From Neorhizobium sp. UBA7851 (GTDB taxonomy: Bacteria > Pseudomonadota > Alphaproteobacteria > Rhizobiales > Rhizobiaceae), in NCBI GenBank assembly GCA_002500765.1, contig DLSX01000207.1, positions 1 through 10,734 on the forward strand: a stretch of 10,734 nt of DNA. Direction: 5' to 3'. The notes beneath the pieces are model-generated. The model searched no databases, was not told where the DNA came from, and saw only the letters and a program-made list of their open reading frames with translations. A program made the position numbers and the translations under genes. Below, one piece after another: positions 1-5,958 of the stretch (positions within the stretch are counted from its first letter, which is position 1; each line of letters opens with the position of its first letter).

Positions 1-217
1 CCGCTTTCTCGTCGAGCCATGCTTCAAAGGCCGGCTGCCGGTCGCAATCGGCGATGACCTGACGGACGAAGCCATGTTCAAGACCGCCAACGAGCTTGGC
101 GGCCTGTCGATCAGGATCGGTGAGGCGACCCTGCCGGATGGCAGCGCCACGCAGGCGACGATGCTTCTCTCCGCCGCCGCCGAACTTCGCGACATTCTGG
201 CTGACCTCGCGCGATAA
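1..217 (+). CDS. otsB: Trehalose-6-phosphate phosphatase, C-terminal part (5' truncated by window edge)
   Basis: Dephosphorylates trehalose 6-phosphate to trehalose, the second step of the OtsA/OtsB pathway in the cytoplasm. The reading frame is open from base 2 to a TAA at 215-217, giving 71 visible residues. It contains GDDLTDEAMF, the late HAD-superfamily acidic motif of trehalose phosphatases (GDDxTDE), which binds the catalytic magnesium. After it comes the typical end of the protein, with a Gly-rich stretch (ELGGLSIRIGE) and a helical tail. The start and the nucleophile motif lie outside the window. The stop is 40 bp before the otsA start on the same strand, so the two genes are very likely one operon. 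The motif and the partner make the identification strong despite the truncation. Confidence 0.9.
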   Translation, partial: RFLVEPCFKGRLPVAIGDDLTDEAMFKTANELGGLSIRIGEATLPDGSATQATMLLSAAAELRDILADLAR

Positions 218-245
218 TGCGCAGGCCGCCGCTCTTCATCATTGG

Positions 246-250
246 AAGGA
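246..250 (+). promoter_or_regulatory. Ribosome binding site that fixes the TTG start of otsA
   Basis: AAGGA (within GGAAGGA) ends 7 nt before a TTG codon at 258-260. This is ideal spacing and supports TTG as the otsA start over the upstream in-frame ATG at 96, which lies inside otsB. Confidence 0.75.
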
Positions 251-257
251 ATTTGCC

Positions 258-1637
258 TTGAGCCGCCTTGTGGTCGTTTCGAACCGTGTCACCGCTCCGA
301 AAAAGGCAGGCGATGCGCCCGCCGGCGGTCTGGCCGTTGCCCTGCAGGCAGCGCTGGAAGAGCGCGGCGGCATCTGGATGGGCTGGTCGGGCAATTCCAG
401 CGGGGATCGCGAGCCGGAAAAACTGGATGTCCGTGAGATCGGCAACATCACCTATGCGCTGACGGATCTGACCGATACCGATGTCGAGGAATATTACCAC
501 GGCTTCGCCAACCGGGTGCTCTGGCCGATCTGCCACTACCGGCTGGACCTGGCGGAATATGGCCGCAAGGAAATGGCGGGCTATTTCCGCGTCAACCGTT
601 TCTTCGCCCACAAGCTGGCGCCGCTCCTGAAAGAAGACGACATCATCTGGGTGCATGACTATCACCTAATCCCGCTGGCGGCCGAACTCCGGCAGATGGG
701 CTTCAAGAACAAGATCGGCTTCTTCCTGCATATCCCCTGGCCGCCGGCAGACGTGCTGTTTGCGATGCCGGTGCATGAACAGATCATGCGCGGGCTGTCG
801 CAATATGATCTCGTCGGCTTTCACACCGATTTCGATCTCGACAATTTCGGCGGCGGGCTGGTGCGCGAGGGAATTGGAGAGAGGCTTGAGGGTGGCAAAA
901 AATTCTCCACCTACGGCCGCACCTTCAAGGGTGGAGCCTATCCGATCTCCATCGAAACCGAGGCCTTTGCCAAATATGCGGTGAAGGCATCGCGCAATGC
1001 GATGGTGAAGAAGGCCAAGGAAAGCATCGAGGGCCGCGATCTCATCATCGGCGTGGACAGGCTGGATTATTCCAAGGGCATTACCCAGCGTATCGATGCG
1101 TTCGAACAGTTCGTGCGGCTGAACCCCGCCTACCAGAACAAGGTGACCTATCTGCAGGTCACCCCGAAATCCCGCTCAGAGGTTCCGGAATACGAACAGA
1201 TGCAGCGAACCGTTGCCGAACAGGCCGGACGCGTCAACGGCGCGCTCGGCCAAGTCGACTGGACCCCGATCCGCTATGTGAACCGGTCCGTGCCGCGACC
1301 TCTTCTGGCCGGTCTCTACCGCCTTGCCAGGATCGGGCTCGTTACGCCGCTACGCGACGGCATGAACCTCGTCGCCAAGGAATATGTCGCGGCGCAGGAC
1401 CCGGAGGATCCGGGCGTGCTGGTGCTCTCACGCTTTGCCGGTGCGGCCCGCGAACTGACCGGCGCATTGCTGGTCAATCCTTATGATATCGAGGGCACAG
1501 CACATGCCATCGCCCGCGGCCTCAGCATGTCGCTCGACGAGCGCAAGCAGCGCTGGGAAAAGATGATGAACCATCTTCTCGAATACGACATCAACCGCTG
1601 GTGCGACGATTTTCTCAAGGATCTGACGACGGAGTGA
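258..1637 (+). CDS. otsA: Alpha,alpha-trehalose-phosphate synthase (UDP-forming)
   Basis: Transfers glucose from UDP-glucose to glucose 6-phosphate, giving trehalose 6-phosphate for osmotic and desiccation protection. It is a retaining GT-B glycosyltransferase (family GT20) of 459 residues, normal for a bacterial OtsA. Visible motifs in order are SRLVVVSNR at 2-10 with R10, AGGLAVAL at 22-29, WMGWSG at 40-45, WVHDYHL at 131-137, FFLHIPWP at 156-162, DRLDYSKG at 267-274 and RDGMNLVAKEY at 366-376. R268, K273, D367 and E375 have the same spacing as the E. coli active-site residues R262, K267, D361 and E369, so the enzyme should be active. The start is TTG: family proteins begin with (M)SRLVVVSNR, and a well-placed AAGGA precedes it. 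An in-frame ATG at 96 would add 54 low-complexity residues overlapping otsB and is rejected. It is probably cotranscribed with otsB. Confidence 0.95.
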   Translation: MSRLVVVSNRVTAPKKAGDAPAGGLAVALQAALEERGGIWMGWSGNSSGDREPEKLDVREIGNITYALTDLTDTDVEEYYHGFANRVLWPICHYRLDLAEYGRKEMAGYFRVNRFFAHKLAPLLKEDDIIWVHDYHLIPLAAELRQMGFKNKIGFFLHIPWPPADVLFAMPVHEQIMRGLSQYDLVGFHTDFDLDNFGGGLVREGIGERLEGGKKFSTYGRTFKGGAYPISIETEAFAKYAVKASRNAMVKKAKESIEGRDLIIGVDRLDYSKGITQRIDAFEQFVRLNPAYQNKVTYLQVTPKSRSEVPEYEQMQRTVAEQAGRVNGALGQVDWTPIRYVNRSVPRPLLAGLYRLARIGLVTPLRDGMNLVAKEYVAAQDPEDPGVLVLSRFAGAARELTGALLVNPYDIEGTAHAIARGLSMSLDERKQRWEKMMNHLLEYDINRWCDDFLKDLTTE

Positions 1638-1672
1638 CGGGCATTCGTCCTGCTTGACAGCACGCCCTCCAC

Positions 1673-1699
1673 CGGATTGGTTGGCGGCCACTCAATCCG
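1673..1699 (+). promoter_or_regulatory. Short inverted repeat before the mop ribosome binding site
   Basis: CGGATTG (1673-1679) and CAATCCG (1693-1699) are perfect reverse complements around a 13-nt loop. The right arm ends 4 nt before the AGGAGA ribosome binding site (1704-1709). Just upstream, TTGACA at 1654-1659 is a perfect -35-like hexamer, but no good -10 follows at 16-18 bp (TTGGTT at 17). The repeat could be an operator, a 5' leader hairpin or a weak otsA terminator, and the sequence alone cannot decide. A 7-bp repeat is short enough to arise by chance. Confidence 0.3.
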
Positions 1700-1715
1700 A
1701 CATAGGAGAACTGCG

Positions 1716-1925
1716 ATGAAGATCAGCGCACGCAATCGTTTCAAGGGCAAGGTCGTCGACGTCAAGAAGGGCGCAACAACGGCCCATGTGCGCATCGACC
1801 TCGGCAACGGCCTGATCGTCACCTCCTCGATCACCAATGAGGCGGTAGACGAGCTCGAACTTACCGTCGGTTCCGACGCCTATGCCGTGATAAAGGCTTC
1901 GGACGTCATGGTCGCCATCGACTGA
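1716..1925 (+). CDS. mop: Single-domain Mop/TOBE molybdate-binding protein (molbindin)
   Basis: A 69-residue cytoplasmic protein of the Mop (molbindin) family, small proteins that assemble into oligomers and bind molybdate or tungstate at subunit interfaces, serving as an oxyanion buffer or store. The whole protein is one TOBE/Mop domain. SARNRFKGKVVDVKKGA at 4-20 is the classic N-terminal strand pair, followed by AHVRIDLG at 23-30, the SSIT stretch at 37-40 and the closing AYAVIKASDVMVA at 55-67. The ATG at 1716 has AGGAGA 6 nt upstream; an earlier in-frame ATG at 1677 lies inside the inverted repeat and has no such site. It sits 78 bp after otsA, with no functional link to trehalose, and could be read from its own promoter. 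A molybdate role is known for the family and not shown here. Confidence 0.88.
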   Translation: MKISARNRFKGKVVDVKKGATTAHVRIDLGNGLIVTSSITNEAVDELELTVGSDAYAVIKASDVMVAID

Positions 1926-1931
1926 GAATAC

Positions 1932-1960
1932 CCATAGGGCGAAGACACGTCGCCCCATGG
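1932..1960. terminator. Probable bidirectional terminator between convergent genes
   Basis: GGGCGA (1937-1942) pairs with TCGCCC (1950-1955) around a 7-nt loop. After one A/C mismatch the stem continues with CCAT (1932-1935) pairing with ATGG (1957-1960). It lies in the 58-bp gap between two convergent stops, which is where a shared terminator is expected. No real T-tract follows on the + strand (a short ATTTCCCC comes about 12 nt later), so efficiency is uncertain. Confidence 0.5.
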
Positions 1961-1983
1961 ACCGCTCGACCGAATTTCCCCGC

Positions 1984-2271
1984 TCAGCCGTAAACCTTGA
2001 GCGTGTGCTGCTTGAGCGGTTCGGCCAGGATTTCCTTGTGTAGCTCGCCAAGCGCCTTGAGATAGGGCTGGGCAAAATGCTCATCCAGGGCTGCCTGATC
2101 CCGCCAGGTTTCGCGGATGAAGAAGGTGCCGGGTGCGTTAATATCCTCAAGGACGACAACCTGGATGCAGCCTTCCTCGCGTCGCGTGGGCTCGACGATT
2201 GCCAATGTCGCTTCGCGAAGCTGGTCTTCCTTGCCGGGTTTGGCGCGAAAGGCAAAAATGGCTTCAATCAT
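1984..2271 (-). CDS. Small antibiotic-biosynthesis-monooxygenase (ABM) domain protein, putative quinol monooxygenase
   Basis: A 95-residue protein with the ABM dimeric alpha/beta-barrel fold, as in YgiN-type quinol monooxygenases. The pattern is typical: an N-terminal strand (MIEAIFAFRAKPGKEDQLREA), a helix with PTRREEGCIQ where many family members have a similar Glu-Gly-Cys turn, a strand (FIRETWRDQAALDEHF) matching the family's E-x-W-x(4)-L-x-x-H signature, and a C-terminal helix with a short strand. Such proteins oxidise small aromatics or quinols without cofactor, or simply bind ligands; no substrate can be inferred here. The ATG at 2271 is chosen because AGGAG lies 7 nt upstream and because the family starts at this strand. 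An in-frame start at 2382 would add 37 unrelated residues. It is monocistronic by position, with its own promoter candidate. Confidence 0.85.
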   Translation of the reverse strand: MIEAIFAFRAKPGKEDQLREATLAIVEPTRREEGCIQVVVLEDINAPGTFFIRETWRDQAALDEHFAQPYLKALGELHKEILAEPLKQHTLKVYG

Positions 2272-2278
2272 GTGATTG

Positions 2279-2283
2279 CTCCT
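2279..2283 (-). promoter_or_regulatory. Ribosome binding site that fixes the start of the ABM protein
   Basis: Minus-strand AGGAG lies 7 nt before the ATG at 2271. It decides between this start and the longer in-frame ATG at 2382. Confidence 0.75.
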
Positions 2284-2295
2284 AAATAGATGGAA

Positions 2296-2323
2296 ATAAT
2301 ACCCTTCCAGACCTGAGGGTCGA
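2296..2323 (-). promoter_or_regulatory. Candidate sigma-70 promoter of the ABM gene
   Basis: On the minus strand, TCGACC (2318-2323) is followed after 16 bp by TATTAT (2296-2301). These match the consensus hexamers at 4/6 and 5/6. The start point would lie near 2289, leaving an 18-nt leader that contains the ribosome binding site. Plausible but not proven. Confidence 0.4.
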
Positions 2324-2402
2324 AACGGTCCGACATGGGGCCATCCCGGCTTAAGGGGAGCCAAGAACCTCGTCCCGTTCAAGAGACGAATGGTTGTAAA
2401 TA

Positions 2403-2429
2403 CGTCAGGGCCTATGCTTGCGCCTGACG
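2403..2429 (-). terminator. Probable terminator of the ABC transporter-trmO operon
   Basis: A perfect 7-bp stem (CGTCAGG at 2403-2409 with CCTGACG at 2423-2429) and a 13-nt loop begin 2 bp after the trmO stop. On the minus strand it is followed by TATTTACAA, a weak U-rich tail. Position and tail both suit an operon end. Confidence 0.5.
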
Positions 2430-2431
2430 GC

Positions 2432-2959
2432 TCAAGCCTTCCGACAATAATGCGCGGTCGCAGCGTTTTCGTCGGTCTGGTAGTCGCCGGGCTGCGGCGG
2501 CGCGATCGGCTTGAACAGGGTGCGATCCGGTTTCAAGTCGATCAGCGGCGTGCCGTCGAGACAATCAAGTCCACGCACCAGAAGCACATTGCCTTCGACA
2601 CCTTCCAGCTTAACGATGGAGGTTCCGATCGGGTTCGGTCGGACAGGCGAGCGCAGCGAAAATGTGCCATGCACTTCGCCGTTGCTCGCCGGGCTCTGCA
2701 GCACCAGATCCCTGCGCGACTGATGCAGCCAATAGAGAATTTCGAGCCGCTCGAAGACCTCGACGCCTTTCAGCGCCGCAACCCATGGCTCATAGATCTC
2801 GATCCGGCAAAGCGGCCCGTCGTGGCGCCCCTGGCGCGGGGTTTCCATGCGGGATGTCCAAGGCGTCGAGATGACACCGATGAAGGTAAGGCCCGCATCG
2901 GTTGGCGCCGGCGGCGTCACCGACACCTCGTTCCGACGGATTTCGTTCTCGCGCACCAT
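2432..2959 (-). CDS. trmO: tRNA (N6-threonylcarbamoyladenosine-37-N6)-methyltransferase, short VirR-like TrmO
   Basis: Predicted to use S-adenosylmethionine to methylate N6 of the t6A37 base in threonine tRNAs, producing m6t6A. It belongs to the TsaA/VirR/UPF0066 family, a single beta-barrel fold. Visible motifs are IGVISTPW at 27-34, TPRQG at 40-44, LEILYWLHQS at 72-81, the family hallmark RSPVRPNPIGTS at 103-114, and LDCLDGTPLIDLKPD near residues 132-146. At 175 residues it keeps the catalytic barrel but lacks the C-terminal domain of the roughly 235-residue E. coli TrmO, so tRNA binding may differ. The ATG at 2959 is preceded by AGGAG 7 nt away; a TTG two codons earlier is too close to that site. 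The gene starts 2 nt after the ATPase stop, and its ribosome binding site lies inside the ATPase gene, so translation is probably coupled. Why a tRNA modification enzyme shares this transporter's operon is unknown. Confidence 0.85.
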   Translation of the reverse strand: MVRENEIRRNEVSVTPPAPTDAGLTFIGVISTPWTSRMETPRQGRHDGPLCRIEIYEPWVAALKGVEVFERLEILYWLHQSRRDLVLQSPASNGEVHGTFSLRSPVRPNPIGTSIVKLEGVEGNVLLVRGLDCLDGTPLIDLKPDRTLFKPIAPPQPGDYQTDENAATAHYCRKA

Positions 2960-2961
2960 TC

Positions 2962-3741
2962 TCAATCTCCTGGTCCAAGACGCGGCGAGCAGACCTGAGA
3001 GCTGCCGCCCGGCAGCACGCCCATCACCACATCGATATCATAAAGCTGTTTCACCCGCTCAACCGTCAGCACATCCGCCGGAGGCCCTATCCCCGCCAAG
3101 GCTCCGTTCTGGAGCATGGCAACGCGATCGGCGACCATGAAGACATGATCGGGGTTGTGGGTGGAGAGCACGACCGCCATGCCTTCGCGCGCCAACCGGC
3201 GGACATGGCCGAGCACCCGCATCTGGTTGCCGTAGTCCAGGCTGGCCGTGGGTTCATCCATGACCAGCACTTTCGGCTGCTGCGCCAGGGCGCGGGCAAT
3301 CAGTGTCATCTGCCGTTCGCCACCCGAGATTTCGGTATAGGGCCGGTCCGAGAGATGCGCCATGCCGAGCCTTTCGAGCGCGGCCGATGCCACCTCGCGA
3401 TCGTTTCGGCCGGGAGATGAGAAGGGCGCTACCTGCGCCGCACGTCCCATCAGAACGACATCACGCACGGTGAATGGAAACAGGGCGGCGTGCGCCTGCG
3501 GCACATAGGCAATGCGCCTTGCGCGCTCCTTTCGATCGAGCGTTTCGAGCGGCGCGGCATCAAGAAGAACCTCTCCGCCGAGTGGAGCCAAAAGCCCGAG
3601 CATGGTCTTGAACAAGGTCGTCTTGCCGGCACCGTTAGGCCCGAGCAGTGCCAGAACTTCACCGGGGCGCAAGGTTAGGCTGACGCCGCCACCAACCCTG
3701 CTTGTGCCGTAACCGAAGGCGAGATCACGCAGCTCCAACAT
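2962..3741 (-). CDS. ABC transporter ATP-binding protein, FecE/BtuD family
   Basis: ATPase subunit of a type II importer, expected to form a homodimer beneath the two permease subunits and power uptake across the inner membrane. All nucleotide-binding elements are present in its 259 residues: Walker A GPNGAGKT at 34-41, Q-loop Gln82 in YVPQ, ABC signature ISGGERQ at 138-144 (a common variant of LSGGQ), Walker B VLVMDEP at 158-164, D-loop SLD at 167-169 and switch His195 in STHNPDH. The ATG at 3741 overlaps the permease stop by one base (TGATG), and the protein begins in the usual way (MLELRDLAFGYG). The frame stays open further upstream, but that part only shadows the permease gene. Substrate class cannot be read from this subunit. 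Confidence 0.93.
   Translation of the reverse strand: MLELRDLAFGYGTSRVGGGVSLTLRPGEVLALLGPNGAGKTTLFKTMLGLLAPLGGEVLLDAAPLETLDRKERARRIAYVPQAHAALFPFTVRDVVLMGRAAQVAPFSSPGRNDREVASAALERLGMAHLSDRPYTEISGGERQMTLIARALAQQPKVLVMDEPTASLDYGNQMRVLGHVRRLAREGMAVVLSTHNPDHVFMVADRVAMLQNGALAGIGPPADVLTVERVKQLYDIDVVMGVLPGGSSQVCSPRLGPGD
2967..2971 (-). promoter_or_regulatory. Ribosome binding site of trmO, inside the ATPase coding end
   Basis: Minus-strand AGGAG ends 7 nt before the trmO ATG and overlaps the last codons of the ATPase gene, whose stop is at 2962-2964. It sets the start at 2959 and supports translational coupling. Confidence 0.7.
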
Positions 3742-4772
3742 CAGGACCAGCCTCTCTTGCCGGATGCGAGCAGCCAGAGGAAGAAGGGGGCTCCGACGAC
3801 CGCGGTCAGGATACCGAGCGGGATTTCGGTCAAAGCCACGCTGCGCGCCAGGGTGTCGACGACCAGCATGTAACCGCCGCCAAGCAAAAGCGCGGCCGGC
3901 AGAAGCCGGCGGAAATCCGGGCCGACAAGCAATCGCGCAACATGCGGGATCACCAGACCAACCCATCCGACGATACCGGCAATCGAGACGGAAGCGGCCG
4001 TGATCAGCGTTGCACCGAAAATCAGCGCCAGACGTGTCAACCTTGTATCGACACCCAGTGTCTGGGCCTCCTCATCGCCAAGCGTCATGACATTCATGCG
4101 CCAGCGCAGAGCCACAAGCGGCAGAAGCCCGATGACCATCGCCGGCAGGATGGAGCCGACATCAGCGCGGGTGACGGCCGTGAGGCTACCAAGCAGCCAA
4201 TAGGTGATGGCCGGTAGCTGGTCATAGGGATCGGCAAGGATCTTGACCAATGAGATACCGGCTCCGACGATGGCGCCGATCGCCACGCCGGCCAGAACCA
4301 ATGTCAGTACCGGATCGCGACCACGCACGGCCGCTCCGACGCCATAAACGGCTGCGACTGCCAGCAGCCCGCCGCAGAAGCTCATCAATTGGATGACAGG
4401 TACCGGCATTTTCAGAAAGATGCCGAGCACCGCGCCGAGACTGGCGCCTGCGGACACGCCGAGAATATCCGGAGAGACGAGCGGATTGCGAAACAGGCCC
4501 TGATAGGTGGCACCGGCCGCCGCCAGGGCGGCGCCGATCAGTAGACCGGCGATAACCCGCGGCAGACGGACATTCCAGATCACCGTCTGCTGGATCGGAT
4601 CGACATCCGGCTGACCGCCCGTCAAACCGGCGAAGAGAACGCGCAAGATCGCCGAGGGCGGCACCGAATATTTGCCGATCGCCATCGAGGCCATAGCCAG
4701 CACAGCGACGCCAAGGATGCCGAAGGCGACCAGCTTCCAGTTTCCGCGATCGGGATCTGCTGCGTTCTTCAT
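3741..4772 (-). CDS. ABC transporter permease, FecCD/BtuC family
   Basis: Inner-membrane channel subunit of a BtuCD-type importer for iron-siderophore, cobalamin, haem or, in some branches, molybdate/tungstate. Its 343 residues hold many hydrophobic segments, compatible with the ten helices of BtuC; clear ones lie at about 13-32, 72-93, 103-121, 127-149, 157-179, 209-223, 247-275, 289-311 and 318-337. Family markers are RLPRVIAGLLIGAALAAAG at 69-87, GLFRNPLVSPDILGVSAGAS at 92-111, the coupling segment GDEEAQTLGVD at 232-242 that contacts the ATPase, and the loop GLVIPHVARLLVGPDFRRLLP at 272-292. Only one permease gene is present, so a homodimer is expected. The ATG at 4772 overlaps the binding-protein stop in a TGATG junction, and the gene ends in the same way at the ATPase start. 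Confidence 0.93.
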   Translation of the reverse strand: MKNAADPDRGNWKLVAFGILGVAVLAMASMAIGKYSVPPSAILRVLFAGLTGGQPDVDPIQQTVIWNVRLPRVIAGLLIGAALAAAGATYQGLFRNPLVSPDILGVSAGASLGAVLGIFLKMPVPVIQLMSFCGGLLAVAAVYGVGAAVRGRDPVLTLVLAGVAIGAIVGAGISLVKILADPYDQLPAITYWLLGSLTAVTRADVGSILPAMVIGLLPLVALRWRMNVMTLGDEEAQTLGVDTRLTRLALIFGATLITAASVSIAGIVGWVGLVIPHVARLLVGPDFRRLLPAALLLGGGYMLVVDTLARSVALTEIPLGILTAVVGAPFFLWLLASGKRGWS

Positions 4773-5806
4773 CAGGGCTTTTCGATCGCGCCCTTCAGAA
4801 TGGTATCAAGCTGAGCATCCGTGACCTCGACCTGATAGAAGAGCTTGAAGAATTTCTGCACATCCGCCTTCAGGTCGACGTCAAAGGTTTTGGGATAAAG
4901 CAGCGCCTCCAGCCAGCGGATGCCGATCAGGCGGTTGATGCCGGGCGGCGAGTCGAACCAACCGAAGGGAAGCGATGGGGCGGCAAACACCTTGCCATTC
5001 TTGACCGCTGCAACGCTTGCCCAGGACGGGTCGCTCTTTACCGCGGAAATGAATTTCGGGCTGGCGCCGAGAATGATGTCAGGGTTCCAGCCGAGTACCT
5101 GCTCAAGAGAGACATTGGTAAGCCCGCCCTTGCCGGCTGCGGCAGCAACATTGGTGGCGCCGGCAGCTTCGAGGATCTCAAGATTGATCGAGCCGGAAAG
5201 ACCCGTTTCCAGCCCTTCCGGGCCACGGCCATAATAGACCTTCGGCCGTTCGCCGGCCGGCACTTTGGCAAGCCCCTCGCCCAGATCCTTCAGCGTGGTT
5301 TCGGCATAGGCCGCAAGCTCTTCTGCACGCGGTGAAACGCCGAGCAGTTCGCCAACCTGGCGCAGCGTCTTGGCCGAATTTGCAAAACTGCCGTCGATCA
5401 ACACGTAAGGAATGCCGGTCTGCTGCTGCACCTTGTCTGCCAGCGAAATATAGGTCGGGTTGACCGAGCCGACATCGATGATGAGATCGGGCTTTGCCGC
5501 AATGACCGCCTCCATATTGGCGGTGCCGCCCTGGCCCGTCAGCCTGCCATAGGTCGGCAGATCACGGACTGCGGGGAGCAGGAACTGCTTTTCCTCACCG
5601 CTCGGTTCGCGCACCCAGCCGGTCAGTTTTTCGGGCGCGAGCACATAAACAAGGACGGAAGCCGGAGGACCGGCAGTCAGGACACGGGTGACATTGTCCG
5701 GAATTTCGACGGTGCGGCCACCCGCGTCGGTAAATGGCCGCGCAAAGACGCTGGCACTGCAGACGGACAGAAAGACAATGATAACGGCGCTGATCAGCTT
5801 CAGCAT
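4772..5806 (-). CDS. Periplasmic substrate-binding protein of a BtuF/FepB-type (COG0614-like) ABC importer
   Basis: Captures the substrate in the periplasm and delivers it to the permease encoded next. Residues 1-22 form a Sec signal peptide (MLKLISAVIIVFLSVCSASVFA), with cleavage probable before R23. C16 is not in a good lipobox, so a soluble protein is likelier than a lipoprotein. The mature part has the two-lobed helical-backbone layout: a first lobe with RTVEIPDNVTRVLTAGPPAS at 31-50 and PDLIIDVG at 106-113, and a second lobe with KVYYGRGPEGLETG at 189-202, NPDIILGA at 241-248 and FGWFDSPPGINRLIGIRWL at 281-299. The last motif recurs, as far as I recall, in metal or oxyanion members of the family. 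Length is 344. GGGGGAG lies just before the ATG at 5806. Substrate is not settled: iron-siderophore, cobalamin and molybdate/tungstate are all open. Confidence 0.9.
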   Translation of the reverse strand: MLKLISAVIIVFLSVCSASVFARPFTDAGGRTVEIPDNVTRVLTAGPPASVLVYVLAPEKLTGWVREPSGEEKQFLLPAVRDLPTYGRLTGQGGTANMEAVIAAKPDLIIDVGSVNPTYISLADKVQQQTGIPYVLIDGSFANSAKTLRQVGELLGVSPRAEELAAYAETTLKDLGEGLAKVPAGERPKVYYGRGPEGLETGLSGSINLEILEAAGATNVAAAAGKGGLTNVSLEQVLGWNPDIILGASPKFISAVKSDPSWASVAAVKNGKVFAAPSLPFGWFDSPPGINRLIGIRWLEALLYPKTFDVDLKADVQKFFKLFYQVEVTDAQLDTILKGAIEKP

Positions 5807-5842
5807 GAAGGGCTCCCCCGAACAGAATGGAGCTCAGTATGG

Positions 5843-5876
5843 CATTACGAGATATTCGATGGAATATCTCGTAGTG
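5843..5876. promoter_or_regulatory. Long inverted repeat, operator candidate for the ABC operon (and possibly yigZ)
   Basis: TACGAGATATTC (5846-5857) and GAATATCTCGTA (5862-5873) are perfect reverse complements around GATG. Outside them the match continues with one T-G wobble, then A-T and C-G, reaching 5843 and 5876. The centre is 53 bp before the binding-protein ATG and 99 bp before the yigZ ATG. On the minus strand a weak -10 (CATACT, 5837-5842) lies immediately downstream, so the repeat would cover the -35 region, as expected for a repressor site. It does not look like a RirA iron box (TGA-N9-TCA) or an Irr box. The arrangement CGAGATAT-N8-ATATCTCG resembles a ModE box with a symmetric T-to-G change. 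With no T-tract and a position between divergent genes, a terminator role is unlikely. Confidence 0.65.
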
Positions 5877-5958
5877 AAGGAGAGTGGCTAAATCGATCAG
5901 GCGTGACGGAAGGTGCGGGACACTTCCATTGCGGCAATCCGGGCGATAAAGCTCAATA

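Noticed and set aside
96..257. N-terminal extension of otsA from an ATG at 96
   Set aside because: It overlaps the well-supported otsB end in another frame, is low-complexity, and the family N-terminus plus ribosome binding site place the start at the TTG at 258.
111..665. 184-codon frame antisense to otsB/otsA
   Set aside because: No recognisable protein features; explained by codon bias of the real genes on the other strand.
2390..2998. 202-codon + strand frame opposite trmO
   Set aside because: Shadow of trmO, which has clear family motifs, a ribosome binding site and operon context.
3742..3966. 75-residue N-terminal extension of the ABC ATPase
   Set aside because: It shadows the permease gene. 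The TGATG junction at 3741 and the standard ATPase N-terminus set the start.
5837..5873. Tiny + strand frame of 11 codons (MALRDIRWNIS) with a GGAG site, across the palindrome
   Set aside because: The inverted repeat explains the sequence. Nothing suggests a leader peptide, and no attenuator follows before yigZ.
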